A stretch of DNA of 14,976 bases from Chloroflexota bacterium (GTDB lineage: Bacteria > Chloroflexota > Limnocylindria > Limnocylindrales > CSP1-4): the NCBI GenBank assembly GCA_021812735.1, contig JAKAMV010000141.1:1-14976 (forward strand). The letters run 5' to 3'. The notes under the pieces were generated by a model. It did not search any database. It had not been told where the DNA came from and was given only the letters and a program-made list of their open reading frames with translations. Positions within the stretch are counted from its first letter, which is position 1, and each line of letters opens with the position of its first letter. The position numbers and the translations under genes are program-made. This document shows, piece by piece, positions 1-8,677 of this stretch.

Positions 1-1153
1 GGTTCGGCGCCACCGCCTGCCAGTCGGGGTCGGCGTACGTCTGGAGGTGCGCCATCGCGGGGCCGGCCGCCGTCAGGCGCGCCTCGAGCGCGTCCGCCTG
101 GGCGGGGAGCGCCTCGATGATCGCCGGCGCCTGCTTCTGGAGCGCGCGCAGCTGCTCGAACCGCGCCGCCTGGGCGTCGAGCCTCTGCTGGGCCGAGCGG
201 CAGCCGCGGACCAGCTGCTCGAGCATCTGGCGACGCTGGGCCTCGGGCGTCGCATCGTCAAGCTGCTGGCGGATGGTGAACGCGCCCCGCAGGTCAGCCT
301 TGGCGCCGTCGAGGGCGGCAGCGAACGGGGCGGCCGCCTCGTCGCCGAACTGCGCCTGGGCGAAGCCCAGCTCCTGCTCCGAGTCGCGGACGGCGTCGTC
401 GGCCTGGAGGAGCAGGCTGTTGGCCAGGGCGTCGAGGTCCTTGTCGGACAGGCGGCTCAGGTCGTCGGGGCGGCCCGTGCGACTGGGGGCATTCCCGGTC
501 GCCTCGCGGTGCGTGGCGAGGTACCAGACGATCAGCGCAGCGCCGACGACGACCGCCGCGATGGCGAGCAGGGTCGGCAGGGGGCTGTCGCCGCTCGCCG
601 AGGACGGCGTCGGCGCCCCGGTGGCGATCGGCCCGGCCGTCGCGACGGGAGCCGTGGGCTTGGTCGCGGTGAGGGCCGCGCCCAGCTGGTCCGCGAACGC
701 GATGGCAGCCTGGTCCGGCGCGCCGGCGCGAAGGCTCGCCGGCAGCGTCTTCGACAGGAGCAGCTGGAGGTCGCTGTCGGAGACGGGGACAGCGTCGCCC
801 TTCCAGTAGCCGTAGGCGTGGTCGCTCATCGCGATCACGAGCAGGAGGTCCGCGCCGCCGAGGCCGCTCGCCCGGGCGGTGTCGGTCGCGAAGGCCGCCG
901 GGTCGGCCCCGCCCGTCGTGTCGAGGTACCAGACCCAGGGCTGGACGCCGGTGACCGCCTGGACGCGGTCGAACGCCGTCTGGATCTGTGCAGCGGCGTC
1001 CGCCGGGAGGACGCCGGCGTCGTCGGTGACGGGCGAGGCGAGGTGCTTCGGGCTGGCGGCGCTGACGAGCGGGGCGAGCAGCAGGGCGAGGACGAGCCCG
1101 GCGACGAGGGCGACCGGTGCCAGGGTGGCGAGTCGAGCGGCGGCGCGGCGCAT
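1..1153 (-). CDS. TPM-domain membrane protein, C-terminus beyond the window
   Basis: The ATG at 1153 follows the purine-rich GGGGGAGAGG with a 3-nt gap, and the frame stays open for 384 codons to the left edge, so the C-terminus is missing. Residues 1-32 look like a signal peptide: an arginine-rich start, a hydrophobic stretch, and a likely cut near VSA-A. Residues about 37-162 match the TPM domain (YgcG/TPM_phosphatase family), opening with PVTDDAGVLP, the usual first signature. A Pro/Thr/Ser/Ala-rich linker (about 163-182) leads to a membrane helix at about 183-202, then a long, charged, Gln/Ala-rich helical region that probably forms coiled coil. The TPM domain would therefore lie outside the membrane and the coiled coil inside. 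TPM proteins are linked to envelope quality control and, in plants, to photosystem II repair; the bacterial role is poorly defined. Full-length relatives often end in a Gly-rich tail, which cannot be seen here. Confidence 0.82.
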   Translation of the reverse strand, partial: MRRAAARLATLAPVALVAGLVLALLLAPLVSAASPKHLASPVTDDAGVLPADAAAQIQTAFDRVQAVTGVQPWVWYLDTTGGADPAAFATDTARASGLGGADLLLVIAMSDHAYGYWKGDAVPVSDSDLQLLLSKTLPASLRAGAPDQAAIAFADQLGAALTATKPTAPVATAGPIATGAPTPSSASGDSPLPTLLAIAAVVVGAALIVWYLATHREATGNAPSRTGRPDDLSRLSDKDLDALANSLLLQADDAVRDSEQELGFAQAQFGDEAAAPFAAALDGAKADLRGAFTIRQQLDDATPEAQRRQMLEQLVRGCRSAQQRLDAQAARFEQLRALQKQAPAIIEALPAQADALEARLTAAGPAMAHLQTYADPDWQAVAPN

Positions 1154-1210
1154 GGACCTCTCCCCCTGCTGCGGGCGCACGGCACCGGGCCGCGGGCGCG
1201 AGTGCATTCT

Positions 1211-1225
1211 GCCCCCGATGGGGGC
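1211..1225. terminator. Small GC hairpin between rarA and the TPM gene
   Basis: This is a perfect inverted repeat, GCCCCC-GAT-GGGGGC, in the 168-bp gap between the rarA stop and the TPM-gene start. A second one lies nearby at 1282-1297 (GCGCCC-AGGC-GGGCGC), about 25 nt past the rarA stop. Neither has a T-run. Either could end rarA transcription or shape the leader of the TPM mRNA. Such repeats also arise by chance in DNA this GC-rich. Confidence 0.3.
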
Positions 1226-1321
1226 GGGCGCGCGACTTGGGGGTGCGGCGCGACCGACCTCAGCTGGGCGCGACGGAACGGGCGCCCAGGCGGGCGCGGC
1301 ACTCATGCGCGGTGCGTTGCG

Positions 1322-2845
<1,524 letters not shown>

Positions 2846-2851
2846 GGAGCC

Positions 2852-2857
2852 AGTCTA
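2852..2857 (-). promoter_or_regulatory. Putative -10 box (TAGACT) for a leaderless rarA transcript
   Basis: On the minus strand TAGACT is followed by six bases (GGCTCC) and then the rarA ATG. Transcription would start at or within a base or two of the start codon, and there is no room for a Shine-Dalgarno site. No good -35 box is visible 16-18 nt upstream. Confidence 0.5.
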
Positions 2858-2993
2858 TGGTGCCGCGGTCGAGGCGGCACCAGATGACCTGGCGAGGGCA
2901 AGCCTCCGCGAGTCCGTGAGCCGGACGCGCCGGCGCTCGGAGCTCCGATCGACGCGCTGTCAGCCCGTGGCGATGCTTGCGCCGTGGCCGGGG

Positions 2994-3263
2994 CTACTTC
3001 TCGATGTAGGCGGTCACCGGTGGGATGACCCCATGGCGCCGCATGGTGGCTGCCAGCTCTGCGGGCGGCGACGCGAGGCCCGCCTCGATGGCGCCCATGT
3101 CGGCGACGTCAAGGCTGACGGCAATGTTGTTGCTGCCATCGGCCGCGACGTGGTCGACGACGTTCGAACCGCCCATCGCTCCGATGCTGGCGGCCCGCTC
3201 GCCCTTGAACGAAAGCCAGCGCTCCACGTCCTCGACGGCGTGGGTCAGGACAACCTTGGTCAC
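2994..3263 (-). CDS. Small protein resembling the dimeric alpha/beta-barrel fold, function unknown
   Basis: The frame encodes an 89-residue soluble protein with no signal peptide or membrane segment. I chose the second of two adjacent GTG codons (3263, giving MTKVVLTHAVED) because it lies 7 nt after AAGGGAG; the GTG at 3266 would add one residue with a 4-nt gap. The pattern of a short strand (TKVVLTHAV), a Trp-containing helix (DVERWLSFK), a strand, then NNIAVSLDV, a helix and a final VTAYIEK strand resembles small ferredoxin-like alpha/beta-barrel proteins such as ABM or EthD-like domains. This is a fold guess from sequence pattern only, and I do not recognise a named family or active site. 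The gene lies 148 bp upstream of rarA on the same strand and has its own ribosome-binding site. It ends with TAG. Confidence 0.7.
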   Translation of the reverse strand: MTKVVLTHAVEDVERWLSFKGERAASIGAMGGSNVVDHVAADGSNNIAVSLDVADMGAIEAGLASPPAELAATMRRHGVIPPVTAYIEK

Positions 3264-3442
3264 CACGAGTCTCCCTTCTGGATGCCTGAGGGCGGCTCGC
3301 GGCTGGGACGCCGATCCGCTCAGGACGGGAGTATCGGCATGCGCCAGCGGAGTTCTGCTCGCGTCCCATTGGCGCGACCACTTGGACGTCAATCGCCTGC
3401 CGCCACCAACTCTGCAGCGAAGGACGGGTCCTCCGGGGCAGT

Positions 3443-3474
3443 GCCGATGGGCGTAGCCCTCCGTCCTCATCGGC
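3443..3474 (-). terminator. Inverted repeat downstream of the 134-residue membrane protein gene
   Basis: GCCGATG (3443-3449) pairs with CATCGGC (3468-3474) around an 18-nt loop, 29 bp past the stop of the 3503-3907 gene in its reading direction. A smaller repeat, AGGAC-GG-GTCCT, follows at 3421-3432. Neither has a T-run. The rest of 3264-3502 (about 240 bp) is a non-coding gap that should contain the promoter of the 89-residue gene, but I see no clear box. Confidence 0.3.
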
Positions 3475-3502
3475 GGGGGATCGGGCCGGTCGTCGACCGC
3501 CG

Positions 3503-3907
3503 TCAGGCGATCGTGACCACCTTGGCGATGTCGATGAGGAACCAGAGCCCGAAGAGGATCGCGAGCATCAGCACGGCCATCTCGCCGATCTGCCGCACGT
3601 CGCGGGCGACGTAGGCGTACTCCTGCTCGGTGCGGCCGGCGAGCGATCCCCCGGCAGCGCCGGCGTGGGCCTCGCGCGTGGGGCGCTCCGCCGAGCGCTC
3701 CTTGGAGCGGGTGCGGGCCGCTTCCGCCTGGCGCTCCTGCTCGAGCAGCTGCCGCTCGAGCTCGGCCGCGCGCTCCGCCTCGGTCTCGGTCAGGCCGGCG
3801 GGTCGCGGCGCGATCGGGGCGGGGCTCGGCGCCGGCGACGTGGCGGGACGGCGGTCGATGGGCCGGCGCTGGCCGGGACGGACGCTGCCGCGCGCTCGCT
3901 TCGCCAT
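3503..3907 (-). CDS. Hypothetical protein with a charged N-terminal half and one C-terminal membrane helix
   Basis: The protein has 134 residues, from the ATG at 3907 (MAKRARGSVRPGQRR) to a TGA at 3503. Residues 1-40 are basic and rich in Pro/Ala/Arg. Residues about 40-80 are Glu/Gln/Arg-rich and likely helical or coiled coil. Residues about 109-130 form one strong hydrophobic helix (MAVLMLAILFGLWFLIDIAKVV) that leaves only four residues after it. This is the plan of a tail-anchored or single-pass membrane protein with its bulk in the cytoplasm. I recognise no family. The frame stays open far upstream to 4927, but that extension runs antisense to real genes and has no support. A TATCCT sequence about 60 nt upstream (minus strand, 3968-3973) could be its -10 box. 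It is divergent from the DUF4446 gene. Confidence 0.72.
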   Translation of the reverse strand: MAKRARGSVRPGQRRPIDRRPATSPAPSPAPIAPRPAGLTETEAERAAELERQLLEQERQAEAARTRSKERSAERPTREAHAGAAGGSLAGRTEQEYAYVARDVRQIGEMAVLMLAILFGLWFLIDIAKVVTIA

Positions 3908-4000
3908 GACGGTGTGCTGGGCCTCCTGCACTGCGGCGCCCGCGGGCGCGGGGGCCGTCGGCCGGGAAGGATACACCGGGTCCGCACCGCGGCGTCCCGC

Positions 4001-4019
4001 TGGTAGACTCGGCGAGTCT
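4001..4019 (+). promoter_or_regulatory. Extended -10 promoter overlapped by a perfect palindrome, upstream of the DUF4446 gene
   Basis: TGG-TAGACT (4001-4009) fits an extended -10 element (TGnTAnnnT), placing the transcript start near 4015-4017 and leaving an 18-nt leader that holds the GGAGGAG ribosome-binding site. AGACTC-GGC-GAGTCT (4005-4019) is a perfect 6+3+6 inverted repeat that covers the -10 box and the predicted start site, an arrangement typical of an operator. The same core, TAnACTCGGCG, recurs at 9513-9523 before another gene, so part of it may be promoter rather than operator. Confidence 0.45.
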
Positions 4020-4033
4020 GACCGGAGGAGACC

Positions 4034-4534
4034 TTGGACGCCACCAGCAGCGGCCTCGCGACCGCAGCCCTCGCCATCGCCGTCGTCGTGCTCGTCGTGC
4101 TCGCGGTCCTGTTGTGGCGCCGCGTGTCCGAGCTGGAGCGTCGGCTGGCCAGCCTGACGAGCGCGGGTGACGGACGCAGCCTGGAGTCCACGCTGCACGC
4201 CACGCTCGACAAGGTCGCTGCGCTCTCGACCGGGGTGGACCAGCTCCGGTCGCGGGCCACGGTGATGGAGGCGGTGCAGAAGCGGGCGATCCAGCGCTCC
4301 GGGCTGGTGCGCTACAACCCGTTCGAGGACACCGGCGGCAACCAGAGCTTCGCAGTGGCGCTCCTCGACGACCGCGGCGACGGCGTGGTGGTGAGCAGCC
4401 TCCACACGCGCCAGAACACGCGCGTCTACGCGAAGGCGATCAGCGGCGGCTGGTCCGAGGCGGCGCTGTCCGACGAGGAGGCCGAGGCCCTCCGCATGGC
4501 CATGGCGCAGGACATCCCGGGCGCCAGGTCCTGA
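4034..4534 (+). CDS. DUF4446 family membrane-anchored protein
   Basis: This 166-residue protein starts at TTG 4034, placed just after GGAGGAG (4024-4030) with a 3-nt gap; no ATG or GTG in this frame gives a better start. Residues about 7-28 form one membrane helix followed by a basic stop (WRR) and a probable coiled coil (31-75). The C-terminal half carries the DUF4446 signatures: RYNPFEDTGGNQSFAVALLD (93-112) and SSLHTRQNTRVYAK (121-134). The family is widespread in Firmicutes, Actinobacteria and Chloroflexota and often sits near chromosome-partitioning or replication genes; its biochemical role is unknown. The C-terminal domain is expected to face the cytoplasm. The helicase gene follows 55 bp later on the same strand and may be co-transcribed. 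Confidence 0.93.
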   Translation: MDATSSGLATAALAIAVVVLVVLAVLLWRRVSELERRLASLTSAGDGRSLESTLHATLDKVAALSTGVDQLRSRATVMEAVQKRAIQRSGLVRYNPFEDTGGNQSFAVALLDDRGDGVVVSSLHTRQNTRVYAKAISGGWSEAALSDEEAEALRMAMAQDIPGARS

Positions 4535-4589
4535 CCGGTCGAGCGGCCGTGACACCGGAGCTGGCACGGCGGCGCGGCATGGTGGCCGC

Positions 4590-7500
4590 ATGGCCGAGCT
4601 CCGTGAACCTCCTCCCGCCAAGGTGACCCGCCGCGCGCGCCGCGGCGAGGCCGCCGGGCTGAACCAGATCCCAGTCTGGGGCGCGTCGCCGCCGGCGACC
4701 ACGCCATCAGAGGCCGCCCAGGCAGAGGGCCCAGGGCAGGACGGCCTCCGGGCGCTGCTCGCGGGCCTCAACCGGGAGCAGCTCCGCGCCGTCACGCACG
4801 CCGACGGGCCGCTGCTCGTGGTGGCCGGGGCGGGCACGGGGAAGACCCAGGTCATCACCCGTCGCATCGCCTGGCTGGTCGCCACGCGACGCGCCAAGCC
4901 GTCGGAGATCCTGGCCCTCACGTTCACGGACCAGGCCGCGGACGAGATGCAGACGCGCGTGGACCAGCTCGTCCCGTACGGCTACACGGACACGGCCATC
5001 TCCACGTTCCACGCGTTCGGGGACCGGCTGCTGCGGGAGTTCGCGCTCGAGCTGGGGCTGCCCACGGACCTGCGGGTGCTCAGCCGCCCCGAGACCGTCG
5101 TGTTCCTGCGCGAGCGGGTGTTCGACCTGGGCCTGGACGAGTACCGGCCGCTGGGCGACCCCACCAAGTTCCTGGACGCGCTGGCCACCCTGTTCAGCCG
5201 CGCCAAGGACGAGGATGTGTCGCCCGAGGCGTTCCTCGCCCACGCGGAGCGCCTCGCGGATGCGGCGGCGGCCGCAGTGGACGCGGCGGAGTCGAATCCG
5301 GCGGCTGACCGCGAGGCGGCACTCGCCCTGGCGGAGGAGGCGCGGCGCCGGCTCGAGCTGGCGCGGGCGTACGCTGCCTACCAGCGCCTGCTGGCCGCGC
5401 ACGGCGCGGTGGACTTCGGGGACCAGGTGAGTCTGGCCCTGCGGCTGCTGCGCGAGTCGCCCTCGGCGCGGGATGCCGTCCAGCGACGGTTCAAGTACGT
5501 CTTGGTGGACGAGTTCCAGGACACCAACCGCGCCCAGGCAGAGCTGGTGGCGCTGGTCGCCCAGCCGCACCGCAACGTGACGGTGGTGGGCGATGACGAC
5601 CAGTCCATCTACAAGTTCCGGGGCGCCGCGATCAGCAACATCCTCGAGTTCCGCGAGCGCTACCGGGCCGCCAAGGTGGTCGTGCTGCGGCGCAACTACC
5701 GCTCCCGCGCGCCGATCCTGGACGCGGCGTACCGTCTCGTCCGGCACAACGACCCGGACCGCCTGGAGGTTCGGGCGGGGATCGCCAAGCGGCTGGTCGC
5801 CACGCGCAAGGGGAGGGCCGCGCCGGTGCGCCACGAGGCGTTCACCACCGGCGCCGAGGAGGCGGACTGGATCGCCAGGGACGTCGCGCGGCGGATTGCC
5901 GCTGGAGCCGGCGCGCGCGACATGGCTGTTCTGGTCCGGGCGAACGCGGCCGCGGACCCGATCCTGCGGTCGCTCAACCTCGAGGGCATCCCGTGGCGCT
6001 TCTCGGGGACGAGCGGGCTCTACGCGCGGCCAGAGGTGAAGCTGCTCCTGTCGTTCCTGCGCGCGGTCGCGGATCCGGGCTCGTCGGTGGACGTCTACGC
6101 GCTGGCCGCCTCGGAGCTCTACGGCCTGGGTGGCGAGGACCTGGCGTCCATCGTCCAGATGGCCCGGCGGCGCAATCGCTCCGTCCTGGAGGTGCTGGAG
6201 GAGCTCGGCCGGCAGCCCGGGATCCTGCGCCTCGCGCCGCAGACGCGGACCGCGAGCGCCAGGCTGGTGGCGGACCTCCGGCGGTTCACGGCGCTCGCGC
6301 ACGAGCGGCCCGCGGGCGAGGTCGCCTACGCGTTCATGCGCGAGACGGGCTGGCTCAAGCGGCTGGCCGAGGCCGGGACGGTCGCAGCGGAGGAGGCGCT
6401 GTCCAACCTGGCGCGCTTCTTCGACATCGTCCGGGCACAGTCGGCGCTGCTCCCGGACGACCGGGCGATCTTCCTCGCCCCGCACCTCCAGACGCTGATC
6501 TCCGCGGGTGACGACCCGGCGACGGCGGACATCGACCCGGACGCGGACGCCGTGGCGGTGATGACGGTGCACAAGGCCAAGGGCCTGGAGTTCCCGGTCG
6601 TGTACCTGCCCGGGCTCGTGTCGGGGCGCTTCCCGGCCACCGCGCGGCGCGAGCCCCTGTCGCTGCCCGTGGAGCTCGTCGACGAGACGCTGCCCGAGGG
6701 CGACTACCAGCTCCAGGAGGAGCGCCGCCTGTTCTACGTCGGCATGACACGCGCCCGCGACGAGCTGGTGCTGACGCACGCCGCCGACTACGGCGGGGCG
6801 CGGGCGCGCCGCGTGTCGCCGTTCGTGCTCGAGGCGCTGGACCTGCCGGTGGCGGCGGGCACGGTGGGGGCGGGAGCGTCCGCCCGGCGCCCGCTTGACC
6901 GCCTGGCGAGCCTCGAGCGGACCGAGGCGGCGCCGGCGGCGGTGCCGCGCCGCGACGACGAGCCGCTGACCCTCAGCTTCTACGCCGTCGACGACTACCT
7001 GACGTGCCCGCTCAAGTACAAGTTCGCCCACCTGCTCCGGGTCCCGCTCGCGCCCCACCACTCGATCGTCTACGGCGCCGCCCTCCACGCCGCGGTGTCC
7101 GAGTTCCACAAGCGTCACGCCCGCGGCGAGGTGATGAGCGAGGGGGCGCTGGTCGCCGCCTTCGAGGCCACCTGGACGAGCGAGGGGTTCCTCTCGCGCG
7201 AGCACGAGGAGGCGCGGCTGGCGTCCGGGCGCGAGGCGCTGCGCAGGTTCCGGGAGGAGCAGCTCCGACCGGGCGCGGTGGTGCCGGCCTATGTCGAGCG
7301 GGACTTCTCGTTCCTGCTCGACGGGGATCGCGTGCGCGGCCGGTTCGACCGGGTGGACATCGTGGCCCGCGAGCAGGGAGAGGGCGCACCCGAGGCCGTG
7401 TCCTCCGACCACCCGTTCGCCGCCGACGTCGTGGAGCCCACGCTCGGGCTCGCCCCCGAGCACGTGGTCATCACCGACTACAAGTCGTCCGACGTCCGCG

Positions 7501-7793
7501 ACCCGGCCAAGGCGCGCGAGCGGGCGAGGAACTCGCTCCAGCTGTCGATCTACGCCATGGCCTACGAGGCGATGACGGGCCGGCTGCCAGACGAGGTGGC
7601 GCTACACTTCCTCGAGACGGGGCTGGTGGGCCGGGCGCCCGTGGACGCCAAGCGGATCGACAAGGCGCGCGACGCGGTCCGGGGCGCCGCGGCGGGCATT
7701 CGGGCGCGTGAGTTCGGGCCCAAGCCCGACTACATCGCGTGCGGCTTCTGCGCCTACCGCGAGATCTGCCCCTCGAGCGCGGCGCGCCGATGA
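4590..7793 (+). CDS. UvrD/Rep-type helicase fused to a Fe-S PD-(D/E)XK nuclease (AdnB/AddB-like)
   Basis: This 1067-residue superfamily 1 helicase has the full motif set: Q motif NREQLRAVTHADGP (61-74), Walker A GAGTGKT (80-86), motif II VDEFQDT with D307/E308, the SIYKFRGA motif III region, motif V TVHKAKGLEFPVVYLPG (from 659) and motif VI YVGMTRARDEL (from 716, R721). From about residue 795 it continues as a RecB/Cas4-type nuclease: C806 in LTCPLKYKF, the GRFDRVDI strand, catalytic ITDYKSS (D963, K965), and CxxCxxxxxC at 1051/1054/1060. With C806 these make the four-Cys 4Fe-4S set of AddB, AdnA/B and Cas4. A duplex-DNA motor-nuclease for break processing is the expected role. No partner subunit is visible here. 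The first 55 residues are disordered-looking and the start at 4590 has no strong ribosome-binding site. The stop overlaps the next ATG. Confidence 0.93.
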   Translation: MAELREPPPAKVTRRARRGEAAGLNQIPVWGASPPATTPSEAAQAEGPGQDGLRALLAGLNREQLRAVTHADGPLLVVAGAGTGKTQVITRRIAWLVATRRAKPSEILALTFTDQAADEMQTRVDQLVPYGYTDTAISTFHAFGDRLLREFALELGLPTDLRVLSRPETVVFLRERVFDLGLDEYRPLGDPTKFLDALATLFSRAKDEDVSPEAFLAHAERLADAAAAAVDAAESNPAADREAALALAEEARRRLELARAYAAYQRLLAAHGAVDFGDQVSLALRLLRESPSARDAVQRRFKYVLVDEFQDTNRAQAELVALVAQPHRNVTVVGDDDQSIYKFRGAAISNILEFRERYRAAKVVVLRRNYRSRAPILDAAYRLVRHNDPDRLEVRAGIAKRLVATRKGRAAPVRHEAFTTGAEEADWIARDVARRIAAGAGARDMAVLVRANAAADPILRSLNLEGIPWRFSGTSGLYARPEVKLLLSFLRAVADPGSSVDVYALAASELYGLGGEDLASIVQMARRRNRSVLEVLEELGRQPGILRLAPQTRTASARLVADLRRFTALAHERPAGEVAYAFMRETGWLKRLAEAGTVAAEEALSNLARFFDIVRAQSALLPDDRAIFLAPHLQTLISAGDDPATADIDPDADAVAVMTVHKAKGLEFPVVYLPGLVSGRFPATARREPLSLPVELVDETLPEGDYQLQEERRLFYVGMTRARDELVLTHAADYGGARARRVSPFVLEALDLPVAAGTVGAGASARRPLDRLASLERTEAAPAAVPRRDDEPLTLSFYAVDDYLTCPLKYKFAHLLRVPLAPHHSIVYGAALHAAVSEFHKRHARGEVMSEGALVAAFEATWTSEGFLSREHEEARLASGREALRRFREEQLRPGAVVPAYVERDFSFLLDGDRVRGRFDRVDIVAREQGEGAPEAVSSDHPFAADVVEPTLGLAPEHVVITDYKSSDVRDPAKARERARNSLQLSIYAMAYEAMTGRLPDEVALHFLETGLVGRAPVDAKRIDKARDAVRGAAAGIRAREFGPKPDYIACGFCAYREICPSSAARR

Positions 7794-8677
7794 CGGGCAG
7801 GCTGGATCCGGCGTCGCGGGCGGCCGTGGAGGCGGTCCTCGCCGGGCGTGCGGCGGGCGCGGTGGTCGAGGGGGACAACCTCGACCTGCTGGCGGCCCTG
7901 CCGGACGGCGTGGTGGACCTCGCCTACGCGGACCCGCCGTTCGCGACGGGGGCAACGCGCCGGCTGCAGTCGATCCGGCTGGGGGAAGGGGATCGCGAAC
8001 GCCCCGGGTTCCGCGGCGAGTCGACGCCGTACCGGGTCACGAGCGACCACGCCTACGACGACGCGCTGCCGCTGGATGACCACCTGGCGGCGCTCCGGGC
8101 GCGGGTCGAGGCGCTCCACCGCGTCCTCGCGCCGCACGGTTCGCTCTACCTGCACGTGGACTGGCGGACCGTCCACCATGTCCGCCTCATGCTCGACGAG
8201 GTGTTCGGGCCCGAGCGGTTCCTCAACGAGCTCGTCTGGGCGTACGACTACGGCGGCCGGGCGCCGGGCCGATGGCCCCGCAAGCACGACACGATCCTGT
8301 GGTACGCCAGGGGGGACGCTTGGGTGTTCGAGCGCGACGCCATCGACCGTGTTCCGTACCTGGCGCCGGGGCTCGTCGGACCGGAGAAGGCGGCGCGCGG
8401 CAAGCTGCCGACCGACGTGTGGTGGATGACGATCGTGCCGCCGGGGTCGGCGGAGCGGACGGGCTACCCCACGCAGAAGCCGCTGCGGCTCCTCGAGCGG
8501 ATCGTGGCGGCGTCGAGCCGTCCGGGCGACCTGGTGCTGGACCCGTATGCCGGCAGCGGGACCACTGGCGTGGCGGCGGCACGGCTCGGGCGGCGATGGC
8601 TGCTGGCGGACCGCAACCCCGAGGCCGTGGCGATCGCACGGCGGCGGCTGGTGGCAGCGCTGGAGGCGGACGAGTGA
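7790..8677 (+). CDS. Site-specific DNA methyltransferase, beta class (N6-adenine or N4-cytosine)
   Basis: This 295-residue enzyme should transfer a methyl group from SAM to adenine N6 or cytosine N4 in DNA. Catalytic motif IV is DPPF (48-51), near the N-terminus, and the SAM-binding motif DPYAGSGTTG (251-260) is near the C-terminus. This IV-before-I order defines the beta class (CcrM, HinfI and RsrI type). The line YPTQKPLRLLERIV before motif I is typical of the family. The length is close to a minimal beta-class enzyme, with little room for a separate target-recognition domain beyond the middle region (about 95-210). The ATG at 7790 overlaps the helicase stop as ATGA, so the two are probably translationally coupled. 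No restriction endonuclease gene is adjacent, which makes this a solitary methyltransferase, a regulatory or maintenance enzyme, or part of an unusual system with the helicase-nuclease. The recognition site cannot be read from the sequence. Confidence 0.9.
   Translation: MTGRLDPASRAAVEAVLAGRAAGAVVEGDNLDLLAALPDGVVDLAYADPPFATGATRRLQSIRLGEGDRERPGFRGESTPYRVTSDHAYDDALPLDDHLAALRARVEALHRVLAPHGSLYLHVDWRTVHHVRLMLDEVFGPERFLNELVWAYDYGGRAPGRWPRKHDTILWYARGDAWVFERDAIDRVPYLAPGLVGPEKAARGKLPTDVWWMTIVPPGSAERTGYPTQKPLRLLERIVAASSRPGDLVLDPYAGSGTTGVAAARLGRRWLLADRNPEAVAIARRRLVAALEADE

Noticed and set aside
3264..3470. Upstream extension of the 89-residue protein to an ATG at 3470
   Set aside because: The added 69 residues are Arg/Pro/Gly-rich with no fold pattern, while the GTG at 3263 has a good ribosome-binding site.
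3908..4927. N-terminal extension of the 134-residue minus-strand protein
   Set aside because: The frame is open up to 4927 but runs antisense to the DUF4446 gene and the start of the helicase; its composition is that of a shadow frame. The ATG at 3907 is the better start.
4707..7463. A 918-codon open frame on the minus strand
   Set aside because: It is antisense to the helicase-nuclease, with His/Arg/Gln-rich shadow composition and no motif.
7790..8677. Classical restriction-modification system
   Set aside because: No restriction endonuclease gene lies beside the methyltransferase within the window; the neighbours are a helicase-nuclease of the repair type and a HAD protein.
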